This document shows positions 60,008-64,000 of a DNA stretch of 64,000 bases, piece after piece; position 1 is the stretch's first letter, and every line of letters begins with the position of its first letter. Made by a program: the position numbers and the translations under genes. The stretch is from assembly GCA_910585545.1 (NCBI GenBank), contig CAJUFN010000006.1:74341-138340 (forward strand), in the 5' to 3' direction. The notes under the pieces are model-generated. The model was not told where the DNA came from and made no database searches. It saw only the letters and a program-made list of their open reading frames with translations. This DNA comes from an uncultured Lachnospiraceae bacterium (lineage in GTDB: Bacteria > Bacillota > Clostridia > Lachnospirales > Lachnospiraceae).

Positions 60008-62598
60008 GTTCCCTTTTCTCCTTTCCCTAACTGTATTAAAACGAAACTCAAAAATGCATATCCGCATACAACCACATATTGCGAAAACTTTAGCGTCTGT
60101 ACGTGGAATACCACATTCAGCTCAGATATCAGAAGCACCATACTAACCAACACAAATCCAGTCAAACATGCAAGAATCAGATATTGATTATTCCAAAGCA
60201 TTTTTTTGTTCCAGACTGCCTTCTCTGACTTCGAGCTAAATCCATGAAAGAGACGTGCCATACACAAAGTTCCAAATGCCATCGTACTTCCAAGCAATGC
60301 TCCTTCCCTGAATAATCCCGTAAGAAATGCCGCCATAGTCATTACTGCAATTATAACACCTTGACTGCCAAGCTGCACTAAAAAACTTTTTGTCAATATA
60401 GGTTCTTCTATCGGACGAGGTTTTTCTTCCATCACATTTGCTCTGTGCGGCTCCATGCCTAACGCAATTGCCGGAAGACTATCCGTAAGAAGATTGATAA
60501 AAAGCAAATGAACTGGTGCAAACGGTACCGGCAATCCCGCCAAAGAAGCTGCTAAAACAGTAAGGATCGCTCCGAAATTTCCGGACAATAAAAACTGGAT
60601 GGCACGCTTAATATTCTGATATATATTCCTTCCATTCTCTACCGCTTTCACAATAGTAGAAAAATTATCATCTGCCAGTACCATAGCAGCCGCATCTTTT
60701 GACACCTCTGTTCCGGTAATTCCCATCGCAACACCGACATCTGCCTGTTTCAGCGCCGGTGCATCATTTACACCATCCCCAGTCATTGCGACCACATTTC
60801 CTCTCTCCTGCCATGCTCTGACAATTCGAATCTTATGTTCCGGAGAAACTCTCGCATAAACAGATACTTTTTCCACAAACCCACTAAGCTCCTCATCGCT
60901 CATACCGTCAATTTCCATTCCATCACACGCGATAGTACCTTCCTGCAAAATTCCAAGCCTTTTCGCAATCTCAGATGCTGTGACCTTGTGATCCCCTGTA
61001 ATCATAACTGGCCGTATTCCCGCTTTCTTACATGTGTCCACAGCCATTTCTGCTTCTTCCCTTGGCGGATCCATCATTGCGATAAGACCTAAGAAAATCA
61101 AATCATTCTCCATCTTAAAACTGATACACATCTCCTCTGTCATCTTATATGTGACTGCCAGGACACGAAGTCCTTCTTTTGAAAATGCCTCATTTTGCCT
61201 TAAAATCTCTTCCTTTCTCTTTTCATCACATGCTTCCAACCCCTCTGTTGATACTATCCAAAATACCCGTTTTAAAAGTTCATCCACAGCTCCTTTGGTT
61301 ATCATCACCTTTTGCTCCTTCTCCTGACACAATACAGACATCATCTTTCGCTCACTGTCAAATGGAATCTCGGATATTCTGTGGTGCTCTTGACGAATGC
61401 CTGCATTAACTCCAGCCTCTATCCCGGCTCTTATCAAAGCTGTCTCTGTCGGATCCCCACTCTCCTCTTCTCCATTTACACAAGCATCATTGCAAAGCAT
61501 ACCATACTCCAAAAGCTTTCTCTGTAATTCATTTTCCAACATCATTTCTGATTTTTGTATAGCCTCGCCATCTACATAATATTGTTCTACTGTCATATGA
61601 TTTTGTGTAAGAGTTCCTGTCTTATCGGAACATATAACCGAAACACTTCCAAGCCCTTCTACTGCCTGAAGCTTTCTTATAATTGCTTTCTCCTTTGCCA
61701 TCTTCTGTGTTCCAAATGCCAATACAATCGTCACGATAGAACTTAAAGCCTCCGGAATGGCTGCAACTGCAAGTGCGACTGCAAATAAAAACGCGTTTGC
61801 GGCAGATTCGCCTCTCCACACACTGATTCCAAATAATATCACACAAAATACCAAAATGAGTATCGACAATTTTTTGCCAAAATCATCGAGATTTCTTTGA
61901 AGCGGGGTTTTTTTCTCCTTCGTTTCTTTTAACAATCCGGCAATCTTTCCAACTTCTGTCTGCATGCCCACATTTGTAATCAATAGACGCCCTCTGCCAT
62001 AGATCACAAAGCTTCCAGAGTAAGCCATATTCACTCTGTCGCCAAGAGGCACCTCATTTTCAATCGTTTCCGTCGTCTTTTCTACTCCAAGGCTTTCTCC
62101 TGTCAACGCACTCTCATCTACCTTAAGTCCAGCGCTTTCTATTACTCGCCCATCGGCAGGTACATAATCCCCTGCCTCAAGTATAACCTCATCGCCAACT
62201 ACAATTTCTTCTGCCGGAAGCATCATCACATTGCCATTCCTTAAAACCTTTGCTTCCGGTGCAGAGAGTTTCTTTAAGCCCGCTAAAGACTTTTCTGCCT
62301 TTACAGTCTGTACGGTTCCAAGCACCGCATTCATTGTAATCACAAACAAAATAACTGCCATGCTCTCCATGTCCCCTAAGAATCCTGAAATGATTGCAGC
62401 ACCAATTAAAATAATGACAAGGAAATCGGTAAATTGTCTTAAAAAAATATTCAAAACAGATTGCCTGTTCTCTCCATCCAGCTCATTTTTTCCATATCTC
62501 TCTCTGTGCTCTGTAATCTCATACGCTTCCAGTGCTCTTTCATGTCCGTTTAACTGTATACGAATCTCCTTTTCTGATAACTGATAAAATACTTTCAC
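59998..62598 (-). CDS. P2-type cation ATPase, probably Mn2+/Ca2+ export
   Basis: 866-residue ion pump with TGES (166-169), the phosphorylation site CSDKTGTL (Asp325), MITGDHK and GDGVNDAPALKQADVGVAMG, ten helices and the length of Ca2+-type (P2A/PMCA-like) ATPases. In helix 4 the ion site reads AAIPEALSS (280-287) rather than the common PEGLPA of Ca2+ pumps. The gene lies behind a yybP-ykoY riboswitch, which senses Mn2+, so Mn2+ export is the best assignment. The start is a GTG at 62598 with AGGAAGGAG upstream. Confidence 0.9.
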   Translation of the reverse strand: MKVFYQLSEKEIRIQLNGHERALEAYEITEHRERYGKNELDGENRQSVLNIFLRQFTDFLVIILIGAAIISGFLGDMESMAVILFVITMNAVLGTVQTVKAEKSLAGLKKLSAPEAKVLRNGNVMMLPAEEIVVGDEVILEAGDYVPADGRVIESAGLKVDESALTGESLGVEKTTETIENEVPLGDRVNMAYSGSFVIYGRGRLLITNVGMQTEVGKIAGLLKETKEKKTPLQRNLDDFGKKLSILILVFCVILFGISVWRGESAANAFLFAVALAVAAIPEALSSIVTIVLAFGTQKMAKEKAIIRKLQAVEGLGSVSVICSDKTGTLTQNHMTVEQYYVDGEAIQKSEMMLENELQRKLLEYGMLCNDACVNGEEESGDPTETALIRAGIEAGVNAGIRQEHHRISEIPFDSERKMMSVLCQEKEQKVMITKGAVDELLKRVFWIVSTEGLEACDEKRKEEILRQNEAFSKEGLRVLAVTYKMTEEMCISFKMENDLIFLGLIAMMDPPREEAEMAVDTCKKAGIRPVMITGDHKVTASEIAKRLGILQEGTIACDGMEIDGMSDEELSGFVEKVSVYARVSPEHKIRIVRAWQERGNVVAMTGDGVNDAPALKQADVGVAMGITGTEVSKDAAAMVLADDNFSTIVKAVENGRNIYQNIKRAIQFLLSGNFGAILTVLAASLAGLPVPFAPVHLLFINLLTDSLPAIALGMEPHRANVMEEKPRPIEEPILTKSFLVQLGSQGVIIAVMTMAAFLTGLFREGALLGSTMAFGTLCMARLFHGFSSKSEKAVWNKKMLWNNQYLILACLTGFVLVSMVLLISELNVVFHVQTLKFSQYVVVCGYAFLSFVLIQLGKGEKGTWI

Positions 62599-62641
62599 AA
62601 ATAATCTCCTTCCTATTCATCCTTTCATTCAAATGCAAAAA

Positions 62642-62762
62642 GAAAAGACCCTTATTGCACTCTAAAAATGCAATAAAAGTCTCACCATTTCATTACGATA
62701 CGGATGAAATCATCGTACTGACGACATCGTAAACACCTCTGTGCAGGTTACTCCCTCTTATT
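62642..62762 (-). promoter_or_regulatory. yybP-ykoY manganese riboswitch with terminator
   Basis: On the minus strand the leader contains GGGAGTAACC, a TTTACGATGTCG arm and GGTGAGAC near the 3' side, the conserved pieces of the yybP-ykoY aptamer. Stem P1 is AAGAG (62755-62759) with CTTTT (62675-62679). The P1 3' strand is shared with a terminator: AGACTTTTATTGCA pairs with TGCAATAAGGGTCT (62646-62682), followed by TTTTCTTTTT. Ligand-stabilised P1 would prevent the terminator, so this should be an on-switch for the ATPase operon. Confidence 0.85.
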
Positions 62763-62841
62763 AACATAATCATACCATGCTATTTCCCGAAGTCAATGAA
62801 ATTTACCAGAAAATTTTCATTTTTTATTTTTCATTTTTGTA

Positions 62842-62870
62842 TTGACATTTAGCAATTCATCATATATAAT
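62842..62870 (+). promoter_or_regulatory. tRNA-Arg promoter
   Basis: Consensus TTGACA (62842-62847) and TATAAT (62865-62870) with a 17-bp spacer, about 30 bases before tRNA-Arg. A near-ideal sigma-A promoter. The bases from 62763 to 62841 are AT-rich and hold no recognised feature. Confidence 0.9.
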
Positions 62871-62901
62871 ACATATTGTTGTTACAACGAAGCAATGATA
62901 T

Positions 62902-62975
62902 GTGGGCGTAGCTCAGCTGGATAGAGCGTTTGGCTACGGACCAAAAGGTCGGGAGTTCGAATCTTCTCGCCCACG
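62902..62975 (+). tRNA. tRNA-Arg (anticodon ACG)
   Basis: Acceptor GTGGGCG/CGCCCAC, D-arm GCTC...GAGC, anticodon loop CTACGGA giving ACG, T-loop TTCGAAT, discriminator G. The 3' CCA is not encoded (TTATA follows). The ACG anticodon needs deamination to inosine (TadA) to read CGU/CGC/CGA. Confidence 0.95.
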
Positions 62976-62983
62976 TTATAAAG

Positions 62984-63009
62984 CCTTACAGTTCGCTGTA
63001 AGGTTTTTT
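62984..63009 (+). terminator. Terminator after tRNA-Arg
   Basis: CCTTACAG (62984-62991), loop TTCG, CTGTAAGG (62996-63003), then TTTTTT. Textbook rho-independent terminator with a stable UUCG tetraloop. Confidence 0.95.
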
Positions 63010-63010
63010 A

Positions 63011-63193
63011 TCTTACAGGAAATACCTTGTCACGCTAAAGCGTGAAAGCTTTTCCTGTAAGACAAACCCCTCCGGGGGATACGCACTCGCGTGAGCGGAA
63101 GCAGTCAGCAAAAGCTGGCCACGCTCGGCGTGCAAAGCGTGCAAGCCCCTCATGAGTGAGGGGATGGAGAAGTTGAAGTGGGCTTGCCCACTT
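63011..63193. repeat. Multi-hairpin intergenic element
   Basis: Five stems in a row. TCTTACAGGAA (63011-63021)/TTCCTGTAAGA (63052-63062) encloses CACGCT-AA-AGCGTG (63031-63044). Next are CCCC-TCCG-GGGG (63067-63078), a GCGTG-rich stretch, CCCCTCA-TGAG-TGAGGGG (63146-63163) and AAGTGGGC-TT-GCCCACTT (63176-63193). It is more GC-rich than its AT-rich surroundings. An open frame on the minus strand (63013-63246) covers it but has no RBS and is judged a by-product. The build resembles a dispersed, non-coding structured repeat. From 63194 to 63401 no feature is recognised. Confidence 0.6.
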
Positions 63194-63401
63194 TGTTCTA
63201 TCGAAAAATTTTCTTTTTTTGCTTTTCTCTTTGTATAACCTGCCATCCGGAACTATTTTTTAACAACAATTTTTTCTTTTTCCTTAAAAATATTGTAACT
63301 TTTATCTATTTACCAGTTTTTCCACCCATGATACAATGCATACGTAAAAGAAATAATTAATTATTGACTACTGACTTTTATATAGATAACCCGTTTCCAA
63401 A

Positions 63402-63436
63402 AGAAAGGCTAAAGGAATAATTCCTTTAGCCTTTCT
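63402..63436. repeat. 35-bp perfect palindrome
   Basis: AGAAAGGCTAAAGGAAT, a single A, and the exact complement. It adjoins repeat copy B and may be its outer end or a bidirectional terminator. Copy A has a much diverged counterpart here. Confidence 0.7.
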
Positions 63437-63510
63437 CCATAGTACACCACAGTGCACATCCCTGCGGACCATTTTATGATATAGGAAAGTTTGTACTTTC
63501 CTATATCACA
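63437..63510 (-). repeat. Dispersed palindromic intergenic repeat, copy B
   Basis: On the minus strand the 14-bp stem TGATATAGGAAAGT (loop ACAA) is followed by AAAATGGTCCGCAGGGATG and TGCACTGTG. This matches copy A (3186-3300) at most positions, with one single-base gap, and lies in the opposite orientation. It sits between the tRNA cluster terminator and the multi-hairpin element. Confidence 0.75.
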
Positions 63511-63540
63511 AAAAAACAGCTTAAACACCTTGTTTAAGCT
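63511..63540 (-). terminator. Terminator of the minus-strand tRNA cluster
   Basis: AGCTTAAACA (63518-63527) and TGTTTAAGCT (63531-63540) form a 10-bp stem with a three-base loop, followed on the minus strand by GTTTTTTTG, just after tRNA-Leu. Confidence 0.92.
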
Positions 63541-63552
63541 ATTTCCAGATAA

Positions 63553-63639
63553 TGCCGGCGACCGGAATCGAACCGGTACGGGAGTATAAGTCCCGCAGGA
63601 TTTTAAGTCCTGTGCGTCTGCCAGTTCCGCCACGCCGGC
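63553..63639 (-). tRNA. tRNA-Leu (anticodon TAA)
   Basis: Acceptor GCCGGCG/CGCCGGC, anticodon stem CAGGA/TCCTG with loop CTTAAAA giving TAA, and a long variable arm (CGGGACTTATACTCCCG) typical of class II tRNA-Leu. Discriminator A; no encoded CCA. Last tRNA of the cluster. Confidence 0.95.
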
Positions 63640-63664
63640 ATATAATTTCTTATAAAATTATAAA

Positions 63665-63737
63665 TGGGACCAATAGGGCTCGAACCTATGACCCCCTGCT
63701 TGTAAGGCAGGTGCTCTCCCAGCTGAGCTATGATCCC
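63665..63737 (-). tRNA. tRNA-Val (anticodon TAC)
   Basis: Acceptor GGGATCA/TGGTCCC with one wobble, anticodon stem TGC.../GCA with loop CTTACAA giving TAC, T-arm TAGG-TTCGAGC-CCTA. No encoded CCA. Confidence 0.95.
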
Positions 63738-63746
63738 AAATAAAAA

Positions 63747-63820
63747 CGACCCGGATGGGACTCGAACCCACGACCTCCGCCGTGACAGGGCGGCGCTCTA
63801 ACCAACTGAGCCACCGGGCC
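63747..63820 (-). tRNA. tRNA-Asp (anticodon GTC)
   Basis: Acceptor GGCCCGG/CCGGGTC, anticodon loop CTGTCAC giving GTC, T-arm GTGGG-TTCGAGT-CCCAT, discriminator G as expected for tRNA-Asp. No encoded CCA. Confidence 0.95.
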
Positions 63821-63829
63821 AAATAAAAG

Positions 63830-63903
63830 TGGACCTTCAGGGACTCGAACCCGGGACCGATCGGTTATGAGCCGATTGCTCTAACCAACTGAGCTAAAGG
63901 TCC
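63830..63903 (-). tRNA. tRNA with CAT anticodon (Ile2 or elongator Met)
   Basis: Acceptor GGACCTT/AAGGTCC, anticodon stem ATCGG/CCGAT with loop CTCATAA giving CAT. The C4-G69 and C5-G68 pairs are those favoured by TilS, so an Ile tRNA with a lysidine-modified CAT anticodon is possible; elongator Met cannot be excluded. It lacks the unpaired first position of the initiator tRNA. No encoded CCA. Confidence 0.9.
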
Positions 63904-63947
63904 AAATCTTTCAGAATAGTCATCGAAGACCACTACTCTTTCGAGTA

Positions 63948-64000
63948 AGCCGATGATCGGACTCGAACCGATAACCTGCTGATTACAAATCAGCTGCTCT
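63948..64000 (-). tRNA. tRNA-Thr (anticodon TGT), partial at window edge
   Basis: The 3' two-thirds is present: anticodon stem CTGAT/ATCAG with loop TTTGTAA giving TGT, T-arm ATCGG-TTCGAGT-CCGAT, acceptor strand CATCGGC. The 5' part lies beyond the window. First tRNA seen of the minus-strand cluster. Confidence 0.92.

Noticed and set aside
63013..63246. 77-codon minus-strand open frame after tRNA-Arg
   Set aside because: No RBS; it runs through five hairpins and part of an AT-rich spacer, so it is a by-product of the structured element.
1..64000. CRISPR array or prophage
   Set aside because: No array of short regularly spaced repeats and no phage structural genes were seen. The GH25 lysozyme stands alone among housekeeping genes.

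Overview
This window looks like a chromosomal stretch of a gut Firmicute of the Lachnospiraceae type. The grounds are moderate-to-low GC, strong AGGAGG ribosome binding sites, sigma-A-like promoters, a YlmC/YmxH sporulation-type protein, rubrerythrin, DegV and ECF vitamin uptake, and tRNA genes without encoded CCA. The genus cannot be fixed from the sequence alone. Most genes lie on the minus strand. No plasmid, prophage, complete insertion sequence or CRISPR array was seen.

Layout. 0-5 kb: a small unknown protein, a sodium:alanine symporter, type I asparaginase, then a structured intergenic repeat in front of an Lsa-type ABC-F ribosome-protection gene. 5-10.7 kb: a fructose PTS operon in the order fruK-fruA-fruR-HPr-enzyme I, with two sigma-A promoters, phased operator-like repeats, and an HPr with Met at the usual Ser46 position. 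10.8-12.4 kb: an HD hydrolase and an SDR oxidoreductase. 12.4-16 kb: a MacB-like ABC exporter with a secreted CARDB-like partner. 16-25 kb: an eight-gene operon encoding two ABC modules, two lipoproteins and an anchored protein. It is preceded by a small secreted protein and a divergent LytTR regulator whose phosphoacceptor Asp is Asn. This is the best candidate for an undescribed system.

26.8-33 kb is largely housekeeping: isochorismatase-like hydrolase, XthA, TruA, NrdR, GH25 lysozyme, YlmC, CoaBC, and a divergent ECF S component that is probably a pantothenate transporter. 33-39 kb holds a NatAB-like ABC-2 pair and a heterodimeric ABC exporter. The exporter's 3' end carries a 176-bp MITE-like element with 17-bp terminal inverted repeats and a 6-bp target duplication; the insertion replaced the native stop codon with a 12-codon tail. 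39-44 kb: PurC, DegV with a 20-bp palindromic operator, two TetR regulators and oleate hydratase. 44-46 kb is a small accessory patch: a broken DinD-like gene and an AlbA_2/ATPase regulator preceded by three TTTGATAAC repeats exactly 20 bp apart.

46-54 kb: a subtilisin-like protease, a YczE-family protein, an alpha-galactoside operon (AraC regulator, GPH transporter, GH36 enzyme) and rubrerythrin. 54-58.7 kb: a GT2 glycosyltransferase, then a two-gene operon of a membrane pseudokinase/TPR protein and an Ig-like surface protein, with a Fur-like box at its promoter. 58.8-62.8 kb: a P-type ATPase and an AI-2E-family transporter behind a yybP-ykoY manganese riboswitch, which points to Mn2+ export. 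62.9-64 kb: tRNA-Arg on the plus strand, a multi-hairpin repeat element, a second copy of the 3.2-kb palindromic repeat, and a minus-strand tRNA cluster (Thr, CAT-anticodon, Asp, Val, Leu) that runs off the window.
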